A stretch of 64,000 nucleotides of DNA, from NCBI GenBank assembly GCA_037349105.1, contig JAYJMM010000011.1, forward strand, positions 434,001-498,000. Direction: 5' to 3'. The position numbers and the translations under genes are program-made. Below the pieces are notes generated by a model. That model was not told the DNA's origin. It saw only the letters and a list, made by a program, of their open reading frames with translations, and searched no databases. This DNA is from Limnomonas spitsbergensis. Its lineage: Eukaryota; Chlorophyta; Chlorophyceae; Chlamydomonadales. Each line of letters begins with the position of its first letter. Within the stretch, counting starts at the first letter, position 1. Positions 53,011 to 63,169 of this stretch are shown here, in pieces.

Positions 53011-53190
53011 GTACAGTTCAGCTACACCGTCGCTCCCCAAACCATGATACATAGGCCCCCGGATCGATTGCCCATGCATCCATGCATCCATGCAGGTCCC
53101 CGCGGGTCTGATACCCCTTGCTGTCCACCTTGCCAGCACCTACCTCCCCCCTGATCGATTCACACGCCCCTGATTCACACGACTATCAGG

Positions 53191-53320
53191 TACAGTTCAG
53201 CTACACTCTGGCCCCGGCCACACGCCCCTGGTTCGACCTGCTCTGCTGCTGGGGCCGCCGGCCACTGGCCGGAGGCCGGTCCATGTTTGGTATTCTGAAT
53301 CGGGTCAGGGTTGGCCGCGG
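53191..53320 (-). mobile_element. Dispersed ~160-bp repeat, copy 2 (inverted)
   Basis: Its reverse complement matches the copies at 31.8 and 62.9 kb: GGACCGGCCTCCGGCCAGTG, CAGCAGAGCAGG, and a tail GTGTAGCTGAACTGTACCTG. A short extra piece of the tail (GGTACAGTTCAGCTACAC) is also at about 53010-53027. Confidence 0.65.
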
Positions 53321-53968
53321 GGCGCGGGGGCGGCCCAGCAAAGCGGTCCCTTACCCACTACAATAGATACTGGGGGGGAGGGGGAGTTGTTCGAAACAGA
53401 GGGTTCAGATCAGGGGTTCAAATTGTTCCACACGATTCACACTCAAATCGCAGGTGCTGAAATAATTGGCCGGAGAACCTTGGCCTCGACGATGACGATT
53501 TGCCAGGTTGCATTTCCTACATCACAATCTTACTGCGTTCACATCTAGGCTCATTCTACCGTGTTTCACGTTGAAATTCAAAAAGCGAGTGTGCATCCCG
53601 TGCACCAGTGTTGATCGGGCGTTCGCGAATCTAGCATTTTGCCTCATGAATCCTACTACAGACGACGGATAAACGAATTCTAGGATTGCTGAGCACGAGC
53701 GAGGAGAGAGGGAGCTGCTGCCACGTGACAGACACACCTCGGATTTACTGCGTGAGAGGAAAGCTGCGAGCCGGGGAGAAGACAGTGCACATCGCAAGGC
53801 GCTTACTCAGACAGACTGTCAGTACAATTTGCACGTACATCGCAGCAAGGAACCCCCCTCCGGCAAACCTAAAATTGAACCAGAGACGAAGAATACGAGG
53901 CTACGTCGAGACGGAAATAAAGAGAGGGAGACGCATCGCAAGGGAGGCAGTGCAAGTCGAACCCTATC
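53321..53968 (+). other. Upstream region / 5' UTR of the carrier gene
   Basis: This region precedes the carrier start codon. No TATA box is obvious. Short open frames on both strands overlap it but lack family resemblance. The stretch from about 53690 to 53968 is purine-rich and could be leader. Confidence 0.35.
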
Positions 53969-54018
53969 ATGGCTTCGGCAGAAAGGAAGCCGAGCACCAG
54001 CTTACTCGACTCCTCGAG
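53969..54018 (+). CDS. SLC25 mitochondrial-carrier-family gene, exon 1
   Basis: ATG at 53969 opens MASAERKPSTSLLDSS. The donor CTCGAG|GTGAGA follows after two bases of the next codon (phase 2). Exon 2 begins with the single base that completes an Arg codon and then the carrier domain, so the join gives ...LLDSSRMFIAGG. Carriers of the SLC25 family often have such a short hydrophilic N-terminus before the first transmembrane helix. The start is chosen because it is the ATG whose frame and phase lead into exon 2. Confidence 0.65.
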
Positions 54019-54709
54019 GTGAGAGCCCTAAACGCGAAGGGATTACACATCTCAATACCTTCAAGCGGATGGTGTCCTTGTCCTGTGCATGCTCGTCTTC
54101 CTTCTGGGTGGGACCCATACCACGCGCCATCCAATGTAGGTGGCATGCATGGGTCGTGCGATTGGGCATATGGCATGCATGGGGTAGGTGTCATGCGCCA
54201 TGCAAGGGGCGCGTCCCATGCGGTGACTCTGTCAGCTCATGTCTCTGAGCACCACACCCTATGACTGATCCTCTACCTTTCTCCAGCTTCTTCTACCTTC
54301 GCAACGCCGGTGGCCCATTCGAAGTAGGCTTTTGGTTGATTGCGTTCACGTCATGCCATCTGTCTGATCACCGAGTGATTGTGCAAAGAAAGGAAGAAAG
54401 AAAGCTGGGCCCCGTGAGGGACGTGGGAGTTAAGGAAACAGCGCAGCCTGGGCCGATGACTCATCCGTGCCGTTACCGATTGAACTGCATCATCACCCAC
54501 GCACGTCAGTACATTTTTTTGTGTCACAGCAACAGTTCAGGTGAATCAAGGCCTATGGCTAAGCTGACCTAGCGCTGCAAGCCGTTATACATGGGCCACC
54601 GGCCAGAGGCTGATTTAAGTTTGATCCCCATTGGCGGCCTGGTCAAAGTTTGATCCAAATTGGTGGTCTGGTCTAAGTTTGATCCCCAGTGGCCCAGTGG
54701 CTGCCTAGT
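54019..54709 (+). other. Carrier intron 1, first part
   Basis: It contains GGCATGCATGGG words (54140-54200), a SINE-like copy (54385-54477) and three degenerate units of about 38 bp with AAGTTTGATCCCCA.TGG (about 54613-54700). A pyrimidine-rich CTTTCTCCAG at 54277-54286 is a possible acceptor but is not needed for the phase chain. Confidence 0.5.
54385..54477 (-). mobile_element. SINE-like element, copy 5 (reverse)
   Basis: Plus-strand reading is AAGAAAGGAAGAAAGAAAGC, CCCCGTGAGGGACGTGGG, GTTAAGGAAACAGCGCAGCC, GGGCCGATGACTCATCCG, CCGTTACC. Only a weak 5-bp flank (GATTG) can be proposed as target duplication. Confidence 0.8.
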
Positions 54710-54790
54710 AAGGGGCCTGTCACCTAAGGGGGCGGCTCCTGCCCCCAAAAAGAGGGGCTTGGGGTCCGGGATGGCGCCTTTGTGCAGCAC
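54710..54790. mobile_element. Half copy of the hAT-like MITE
   Basis: AAGGGGCCTGTCACCTAAGG and the GGGATGGCGCCTTTG motif match the inverted right arm of the element at 11953-12180. The opposite end is missing, so this is a truncated copy. Confidence 0.7.
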
Positions 54791-54928
54791 GAGTTTGATT
54801 AAGAAAAAAACGAATAATTTCAGAAGAAAAAAACGAAATAAAAGGCACCATTGTAATTCGGCTCATAGTGTTCAAAGCTGGCGGGCCTGCAGGCTCACAC
54901 GTGATGGAATGTATTCAAATTTTGTCAT

Positions 54929-55016
54929 GAAGAAAGAAAGCTACGCCCTATAAGGGCGTGGAGGTTAAGGAAACAACGCAGCTTGGGGCCGTAGCCACAT
55001 CCGCGCCGTTACCATT
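54929..55016 (-). mobile_element. SINE-like element, copy 6 (reverse), with target duplication
   Basis: Flanks AATTTTGTCAT (54918-54928) and AATTTTGTTAT (55017-55027) form an 11-bp duplication with one mismatch. The body matches the family (AAGAAAGCTACGCC, GTTAAGGAAACAACGCAGC, CCACATCCGCGCCGTTACC). Confidence 0.87.
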
Positions 55017-55262
55017 AATTTTGTTATAAAGAATAAAAATCCACCGGATTGCAATCCGGCTAACAATGTGTTCAAAGCCGGCATAAATTCAATTTGTTGT
55101 CATACAAAATAAAAAATCCTCCATTGCAATCCGGCTGAGGATGTGTTCAAAGCCGGCAGGGGTGCAGGTGCACACACACACGGAATAAACTCAAATTTGT
55201 TGCCATAAAAAAAAAAAAAACTTGTATTCCGGTCGAAGATGTTCAAAGCCGGCAGTGCTTCC

Positions 55263-55263
<1 letters not shown>

Positions 55264-55352
<89 letters not shown>
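55264..55352. repeat. (AC)n microsatellite, 44 copies
   Basis: An uninterrupted AC run grows out of the short CACACACA present in each surrounding 105-bp unit. It lies in carrier intron 1. Confidence 0.99.
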
Positions 55353-55355
<3 letters not shown>

Positions 55356-55969
55356 TAAACTCAATTTATACAAGACAGCCATACAAGACAGCCGCCATTG
55401 CAATCTGGTTGAGGATGTTGAAAGCTGGTGGGCCTGCAGGCGCACACAAGGAATGTTTTGTCAATTGACAATATATGCCAGCATTGTAATCCGGCTCAGA
55501 AGCTTTATAGCTGGCAGGCCTGCAGGCGCACACACACAGGCGATCACACACACAGTTTTTTCGTCATACACAAAAAGGGCAACGTTGTGATCCAGCTGAG
55601 GATGTGTTCAAAGCCAGCGGGCCTGCAGGTGCACACACACAGGCGATCGATAAAATTGCTTATTTACCACATTTTAATCCACACTGTTCTAAACAAGGTC
55701 ACACGATATAAGAAGTCAGCATATCTTGTTCATATCGATGGAGCGTTGACTCTGCTTGTGTTGTGGCATTCTCACTTCTTGATTCCGTATCTGGAAAGTC
55801 CACAGTCTGATACGAGGGAATTTCGAGCTCCGAAGCCTAACCTCCCATGTTAACCCCTTGATACGGTTTGTCAAAAATGCTATATCGGACGATATGATAT
55901 GATGTGATGGCCCAAAAGTCTATATCGTGCTACCTTTTGGTTTTAAGTGTGCCTATTATTCTTGAATAG

Positions 55970-56057
55970 GATGTTCATTGCTGGCGGAACCGCGGGCGCT
56001 TGCGCAAGGACCGCGACGGCGCCGCTGGATCGGATAAAGCTGCTGTTCCAGGTCCAG
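55970..56057 (+). CDS. SLC25 mitochondrial-carrier-family gene, exon 2
   Basis: The acceptor is CTTGAATAG; the donor is GTCCAG|GTGCGT, phase 0. It encodes MFIAGGTAGACARTATAPLD then RIKLLFQVQ. This contains the glycine-rich first transmembrane helix and the carrier signature P-x-[DE]-x-x-[KR] (PLDRIK) that defines the family. SLC25 proteins exchange nucleotides, cofactors or metabolites across mitochondrial, and in some cases plastid, inner membranes. The helix motif resembles nucleotide/cofactor carriers, but substrate cannot be assigned from this part. About six-sevenths of the protein (roughly 250 residues) must lie further right. Confidence 0.88.
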
Positions 56058-56194
56058 GTGCGTTTCAGTCTGGGGGCTTCCCTCGCTTTTCATGGGCTAG
56101 GGGCTCAGATGCAGTTCATCTACGTTCAGATGCATCGCAGCTGTTCCAAGTCCAGGTGCGGTGTGGTGATGGGCCGTTTGTTTTTCCAGCAGGC
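56058..56194 (+). repeat. Start of carrier intron 2, with donor copy
   Basis: Positions 56136-56163 (GCAGCTGTTCCAAGTCCAGG then TGCGGTG) repeat the end of exon 2 and its donor (GCTGCTGTTCCAGGTCCAGG then TGCGTTT). Confidence 0.82.
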
Positions 56195-59100
56195 CCCTAC
56201 CGGCCCGATTAGGACCTTACCTTGCAGTGCAGTGTTTATATTACCGCTCCTGGTCCTACTTATGCAGGCCGCCCAGTGGTCGCTAACGGCCGCATTAGGA
56301 CCTTACCTTGCAGCGCAGTGTTTATATTTCCGCTCCTGGTCCAACTTATGCAGCCTGCCCAGTGGTCGCTAACGGCCGCAATAGGACCAGACCTTGCAGC
56401 GCAGTGTTTATATTTCCGCTCCTGGTCCAACTTCGGCAGCCCGCCCAGTGGTCGCTAACGGCCGCATTAGGACCAGACCTTGCAGCGCAGTGTTTATATT
56501 ACCGCTCCTGGTCCTACTTATGCAGCCCGCCCAGTGGTCGCTAACGGCCGCATTAGGACCAGACCTTGCAGCGCAGTGTTTATATTTCCGCTCCTGGTCC
56601 AACTTCGGCAGCCCGCCCAGTGGTCGCTAACGGCCGCATTAGGACCAGACCTTGCAGCGCAGTGTTTATATTACCGCTCCTGGTCCAACTTCGGCAGCCC
56701 GCCCAGTGGTCGCTAACGGCCGCATTAGGACCAGACCTTGCAGCGCAGTGTTTATATTACCGCTCCTGGTCCTACTTATGCAGCCCGCCCAGTGGTCGCT
56801 AACGGCCGCATTAGGACCAGACCTTGCAGCGCAGTGTTTATATTTCCGCTCCTGGTCCAACTTCGGCAGCCCGCCCAGTGGTCGCTAACGGCCGCATTAG
56901 GACCAGACCTTGCAGCGCAGTGTTTATATTTCCGCTCCTGGTCCAACTTATGCAGCCCACCCAGTGGTCGCTAACAGCCGCATTAGGACCAGACCTTGCA
57001 GCGCAGTGTTTATATTACCGCTCCTGGTCCAACTTATGCAGCCCACCCAGTGGTCGCTAACAGCCGCATTAGGACCAGACGTTGCAGCGCAGTGTTTATA
57101 TTACCGCTCCTGGTCCTACTTATGCAGGCCGCCCAGTGGTCGCTAACAGCCGCATTAGGACCAGACCTTGCAGCGCAGTGTTTATATTACCGCTCCTGGT
57201 CCTACTTATGCAGCCCGCCCAGTGGTCGCTAACAGCCGCATTAGGACCAGACCTTGCAGCGCAGTGTTTATATTTCCGCTCCTGGTCCAACTTCGGCAGG
57301 CCGCCCAGTGGTCGCTAACAGCCGCATTAGGACCAGACCTTGCAGCGCAGTGTTTATATTACCGCTCCTGGTCCTACTTATGCAGCCCGCCCAGTGGTCG
57401 CTAACAGCCGCATTAGGACCAGACCTTGCAGCGCAGTGTTTATATTACCGCTCCTGGTCCTACTTATGCAGCCCACCCAGTGGTCGCTAACAGCCGCATT
57501 AGGACCAGACCTTGCAGCGCAGTGTTTATATTTCCGCTCCTGGTCCAACTTATGCAGCCCGCCCAGTGGTCGCTAACAGCCGCATTAGGACCAGACCTTG
57601 CAGCGCAGTGTTTATATTTCCGCTCCTGGTCCAACTTCGGCAGGCCGCCCAGTGGTCGCTAACAGCCGCATTAGGACCAGACCTTGCAGCGCAGTGTTTA
57701 TATTACCGCTCCTGGTCCTACTTATGCAGCCCGCCCAGTGGTCGCTAACAGCCGCATTAGGACCAGACCTTGCAGCGCAGTGTTTATATTACCGCTCCTG
57801 GTCCTACTTATGCAGCCCACCCAGTGGTCGCTAACAGCCGCATTAGGACCAGACCTTGCAGCGCAGTGTTTATATTTCCGCTCCTGGTCCAACTTATGCA
57901 GCCCACCCAGTGGTCGCTAACAGCCGCATTAGGACCAGACCTTGCAGTGCAGTGTTTATATTACCGCTCCTGGTCCAACTTCGGCAGGCCGCCCAGTGGT
58001 CGCTAACAGCCGCATTAGGACCAGACCTTGCAGCGCAGTGTTTATATTTCCGCTCCTGGTCCAACTTATGCAGCCCACCCAGTGGTCGCTAACAGCCGCA
58101 TTAGGACCAGACCTTGCAGCGCAGTGTTTATATTTCCGCTCCTGGTCCAACTTATGCAGCCCACCCAGTGGTCGCTAACAGCCGCATTAGGACCAGACCT
58201 TGCAGCGCAGTGTTTATATTACCGCTCCTGGTCCAACTTATGCAGCCCACCCAGTGGTCGCTAACAGCCGCATTAGGACCAGACCTTGCAGCGCAGTGTT
58301 TATATTACCGCTCCTGGTCCAACTTCGGCAGGCCGCCCAGTGGTCGCTAACAGCCGCATTAGGACCAGACCTTGCAGCGCAGTGTTTATATTACCGCTCC
58401 TGGTCCAACTTATGCAGCCCACCCAGTGGTCGCTAACAGCCGCATTAGGACCAGACCTTGCAGCGCAGTGTTTATATTACCGCTCCTGGTCCAACTTGGG
58501 CAGGCCGCCCAGTGGTCGCTAACAGCCGCATTAGGACCTTACCTTGCAGCGCAGTGTTTATATTTCCGCTCCTGGTCCAACTTATGCAGCCTGCCCAGTG
58601 GTCGCTAACGGCCGCATTAGGACCAGACCTTGCTGTGCAGTGTTTATATTTCCGCTCCTGGTCCTACTTATGCAGCCCGCCCATCGGTCGCTAACAGCCG
58701 CATTAGGACCAGACCTTGCTGTGCAGTGTTTATATTTCCGCTCCTGGTCCAACTTATGCAGCCCGCCCAGTGGTCGCTAACGGCCGCATTAGGACCAGAC
58801 CTTGCTGTGCAGTGTTTATATTTCCGCTCCTGGTCCTACTTATGCAGCCCGCCCATCGGTCGCTAACAGCCGCAATAGGACCAGACCTTGCTGTGCAGTG
58901 TTTATATTTCCGCTCCTGGTCCTACTTATGCAGCCCGCCCATCGGTCGCTAACAGCCGCATTAGGACCAGACCTTGCTGTGCAGTGTTTATATTTCCGCT
59001 CCTGGTCCAACTTATGCAGCCCGCCCAGTGGTCGCTAACGGCCGCATTAGGACCAGACCTTGCTGTGCAGTGTTTATATTTCCGCTCCTGGTCCAACTTC

Positions 59101-59845
59101 GGCAGCCCGCCCAGTGGTCGCTAACGGCCGCATTAGGACCAGACCTTGCTGTGCAGTGTTTATATTTCCGCTCCTGGTCCTACTTATGCAGCCCGCCCAT
59201 CGGTCGCTAACAGCCGCAATAGGACCAGACCTTGCTGTGCAGTGTTTATATTTCCGCTCCTGGTCCTACTTATGCAGCCCGCCCATCGGTCGCTAACAGC
59301 CGCATTAGGACCAGACCTTGCTGTGCAGTGTTTATATTTCCGCTCCTGGTCCAACTTATGCAGCCCGCCCAGTGGTCGCTAACGGCCGCATTAGGACCAG
59401 ACCTTGCTGTGCAGTGTTTATATTTCCGCTCCTGGTCCAACTTCGGCAGCCCGCCCAGTGGTCGCTAACGGCCGCATTAGGACCAGACCTTGCAGCGCAG
59501 TGTTTATATTACCGCTCCTGGTCCAACTTCGGCAGGCCGCCCAGTGGTCGCTAACGGCCGCATTAGGACCAGACCTTGCAGTGCAGTGTATCTTTTCCCC
59601 CGCTTCTGGTCCAACTTCGGCAGGCTGCCCAGCGTCGCTAACGGCCGCATTAGGACCAGACCTTGCAGTGCAGTGTATCTTTTCCCCCGCTTCTGGTCCA
59701 ACTTCGGCAGGCTGCCCAGCGTCGCTAACGGCCGCATTAGGACCAGACCTTGCAGTGCAGTGTATCTTTTCCCCGCTTCTGGTCCAACTTCGGCAGGCCG
59801 GCCAGCGGTCGCTAACGGCCGCATTAGGACCAGATTTAGACCTTA
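56195..59845. repeat. 86-bp satellite array (about 42 units)
   Basis: The unit contains GACCTTGCAGCGCAGTG, TTTATATTACCGCTCCTGG, TCCAACTTATGCAGCCCGC, CCAGTGGTCGCTAACAGCCG and CATTAGGACCA. Subfamilies occur in blocks: CGGCCGC then CAGCCGC variants on the left, a TTGCTGTGCAG variant from 58.6 to 59.4 kb, and CTTTTCCCCCGC variants at the right end. A four-unit (344-bp) higher-order repeat is visible (57254 with 57598; 58802 with 59146). It lies in carrier intron 2. Confidence 0.97.
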
Positions 59846-60063
59846 TCTGGTCTAGCCTGCAACTGGGTGCCTGAGAGGCTTACCACAATAAGGGCCTTTC
59901 AGCCAGTGGCCATAGTGTAGCTGACATGAAGCTGACCTGAGCTGACATGTAGCTGACATGTAGCTGACATGTTGCTGAGGCAAGATAATATAAACACTGG
60001 GTGCGGCGCAAGGCTGAAAATCACAGCCGATGGACAACCGGACAATTGCAGAGGAATATCCCC
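59846..60063 (+). repeat. Fragment of the dispersed repeat tail and TGTAGCTGACA repeats
   Basis: CAGCCAGTGGCCATAGTGTA at about 59900, followed by GCTGACATGTAGCTGACATG units to about 59972, matches the 3' end of the dispersed family at 31.8 and 62.9 kb. Confidence 0.65.
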
Positions 60064-62735
60064 AACTTGCTGCTATCACTGCTGACACATGCTGCCGCAT
60101 AAACGACCCTCCTTGCAGGGAATAAATACCGAAAGCCCCAACTTGCTGCTATCACTGCTGACACATGCTGCCGCATAAACGACTTCCCTTGCAGGGAATA
60201 AATACCGAAAGCCCCAACTTGCTGCTATCACTGCTGACACATGCTGCCGCATAAACGACCCTCTGCAGGGAATGAATACCGAAAGCCCCAACTTGCTGCT
60301 ATCACTGCTGACACATGCTGCCACATAAACGACCCTCCTTGCAGGGAATAAATACCGAAAGCCCCAACTTGCTGCTATCACTGCTGACACATGCTGCCGC
60401 ATAAACGACCCTCCTTGCAGGGAATGAATACCGAAAGCTCCAACTTGCTGCTATCACTGCTGACACATGCTGCCGCACAAACGACCTTCCTTGCAGGGAA
60501 TGAATACCGAAAGCCCCAACTTGCTGCTATCACTGCTGACACATGCTGCCGCATAAACGACCCTCCTTGCAGGGAATAAATACCGAATGCCCCAACTTGC
60601 TGCTATCACTGCTGACACATGCTGCCGCATAAACGACCCTCCTTGCAGGGAATGAATACCGAAAGCCCCAACTTGCTGCTATCACTGCTGACACATGCTT
60701 CCGCATCAACGACCCCCCTTGCAGGGAATGAATACCGAAAGCCCCAACTTGCTGCTATCACTGCTGACACATGCTGCCACATAAACGACCCTCCTTGCAG
60801 GGAATAAATACCGAAAGCCCCAACTTGCTGCTATCACTGCTGACACATGCTGCCGCATAAACGACCCTCCTTGCAGGGAATAAATACCGAAAGCCCCAAC
60901 TTGCTGCTATCACTGCTGACACATGCTGCCGCATAAACGACCCTCCTTGCAGGGAATAAATACCGAAAGCCCCAACTTGCTGCTATCACTGCTGACACAT
61001 GCTGCCGCATAAACGACCCTCCTTGCAGGGAATGAATACCGAAAGCCCCAACTTGCTGCTATCACTGCTGACACATGCTGCCACATGAACGACCCTCCTT
61101 GCAGGGAATAAATACCGAAAGCCCCAACTTGCTGCTATCACTGCTGACACATGCTGCCACATGAACGACCCTCCTTGCAGGGAATAAATACCGAAAGCCC
61201 CAACTTGCTGCTATCACTGCTGACACATGCTGCCACATGAACGACCCTCCTTGCAGGGAATAAATACCGAAAGCCCCAACTTGCTGCTATCACTGCTGAC
61301 ACATGCTGCCGCATAAACGACCCTCCTTGCAGGGAATAAATACCGAAAGCCCCAACTTGCTGCTATCACTGCTGACACATGCTGCCGCATAAACGACCCT
61401 CCTTGCAGGGAATAAATACCGAAAGCCCCAACTTGCTGTTATCACTGCTGACACATGCTGCCGCATGAACGACCCTCCTTGCAGGGAATAAATACCGAAA
61501 GCCCCAACTTGCTGCTATCACTGCTGACACATGCTGCCGCATAAACGACCCTCCTTGCAGGGAATAAATACCGAAAGCCCCAACTTGCTGTTATCACTGC
61601 TGACACATGCTGCCGCATAAACGACCCTCCTTGCAGGGAATGAATACCGAAAGCTCCAACTTGCTGCTATCACTGCTGACACATGCTGCCGCATAAACGA
61701 CCCTCCTTGCAGAGAATGAATACCGAAAGCCCCAACTTGCTGCTATCACTGCTGACACATGCTGCCGCATAAACGACCCCCCTTGCAGGGAATGAATACC
61801 GAAAGCCCCAACTTGCTGCTATCACTGCTGACACATGCTGCCGCATAAACGACCCCCCTTGCAGGGAATGAATACCGAAAGCCCCAACTTGCTGCTATCA
61901 CTGCTGACACATGCTGCCGCATAAACGACCCTCCTTGCAGGGAATGAATACCGAAAGCCCCAACTTGCTGCTATCACTGCTGACACATGCTGCCGCATAA
62001 ACGACCCTCCTTGCAGGGAATAAATACCGAAAGCCCCAACTTGCTGCTATCACTGCTGACACATGCTGCCGCATAAACGACCCTCCTTGCAGGGAATAAA
62101 TACCGAAAGCCCCAACTTGCTGCTATCACTGCTGACACATGCTGCCACATAAACGACCCTCCTTGCAGGGAATAAATACCGAAAGCCCCAACTTGCTGCT
62201 ATCACTGCTGACACATGCTGCCGCATAAACGACCCTCCTTGCAGGGAATAAATACCGAAAGCCCCAACTTGCTGCTATCACTGCTGACACATGCTGCCGC
62301 ATAAACGACCCTCCTTGCAGGGAATAAATACCGAAAGCCCCAACTTGCTGCTATCACTGCTGACACATGCTGCCGCATAAACGACCCTCCTTGCAGGGAA
62401 TGAATACCGAAAGCCCCAACTTGCTGCTATCACTGCTGACACATGCTGCCACATGAACGACCCTCCTTGCAGGGAATTAATACCGAAAGCCCCAACTTGC
62501 TGCTATCACTGCTGACACATGCTGCCGCATAAACGACCCTCCTTGCAGGGAATAAATACCGAAAGCCCCAACTTGCTGCTATCACTGCTGACACATGCTG
62601 CCGCATAAACGACCCTCCTTGCAGGGAATGAATACCGAAAGCCCCAACTTGCTGCTATCACTGCTGACACATGCTGCCGCATAAACGACCCTCCTTGCAG
62701 GGAATTAATACCGAAAGCCCCAACTTGCTGCTAAC
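60064..62735. repeat. 76-bp satellite array (about 35 units)
   Basis: The unit is CCCCAACTTGCTGCTATCAC, TGCTGACACATGCTGCCGC, ATAAACGACCCTCCTTGCAG, GGAATAAATACCGAAAG. Every unit carries CCCTCCTTGCAG|G, a good 3' splice-site match. Homogeneity is high; main variants are GAATGAATA, CACATGAAC and CCCCCCTTGC. It lies in carrier intron 2. Confidence 0.97.
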
Positions 62736-62927
62736 CCGGCTAAAAACCAGCTGTGGCGCAAATTCACACTTTTTGCACTTTTCGGAAAACCGGATACTTC
62801 AAAAAGATGACTCCGGCTCAGAAAAAAAACGGAGAGGGGGGAAAAGTGCGAAACCTGTCAGTTCCCGGACCCCATTGTAGACCCCTGGTGCCTACAGTTT
62901 TTTTGTTAGTGGTGACGGGACCACCAT
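62736..62927 (+). other. Unique intron sequence
   Basis: Between the 76-bp array and a dispersed repeat copy. Purine-rich at 62808-62850. No exon seen. Confidence 0.45.
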
Positions 62928-63079
62928 TGATGGGCCGTGCTGCGGCCACCCCTGGTCCGATTGACACCAAACCTTGACCCGCCTCCGGCCGGAGGCCTTG
63001 GCAGCAGGGCTGGCAGAGCCAGGGGCTGGTGCCCGCAGGCCACAGTGTAGCTGAAATGTAGCTGAAAGTGACGCAGTAA
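62928..63079 (+). mobile_element. Dispersed ~160-bp repeat, copy 3
   Basis: TTGATGGGCCGTGCTGCGGC, GATTGACACCAAACC, GCCTCCGGCC, GGCAGCAGGGCTGGC and a GTGTAGCTGAAATGTAGCTG tail ending ACGCAGTAA match the copy at 31820-31987. Confidence 0.8.
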
Positions 63080-63169
63080 GCTCTTCTACATCCTACCCAC
63101 TGCGTAAAACACATCTGCACAGAGCCTTCTTCACCTTCTTACAGGCTGTTTTGACTTTTGATTCATATT

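Larger units (their letters stand above)
54840..55660. repeat. ~105-bp tandem repeat (about 8 units)
   Basis: Units share ATTGCAATCCGGCTGAGGAT, GTGTTCAAAGCCGGC, GGGCCTGCAGGTGCACACAC, AATAAACTCAAATTTGTTG and a poly-A run. One unit carries an inserted SINE-like copy and another a greatly expanded CA tract. Confidence 0.88.

Noticed and set aside
53522..53797. Minus-strand 91-codon open frame upstream of the carrier gene
   Set aside because: No recognisable family; it overlaps the likely leader region of the carrier gene.
54277..54320. Possible extra carrier exon after the CTTTCTCCAG acceptor
   Set aside because: Exon 1 joins exon 2 perfectly without it, and including it would break the phase.
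56195..59845. Series of 78-codon frames spaced 86 bp apart
   Set aside because: Each is the same stop-to-stop window shifted by one satellite unit. Eighty-six is not a multiple of three and there is no conserved coding signal.
60064..62735. CRISPR-like array of 76-bp repeats
   Set aside because: There are no spacers, and the unit is a contiguous satellite carrying a 3' splice-site motif.
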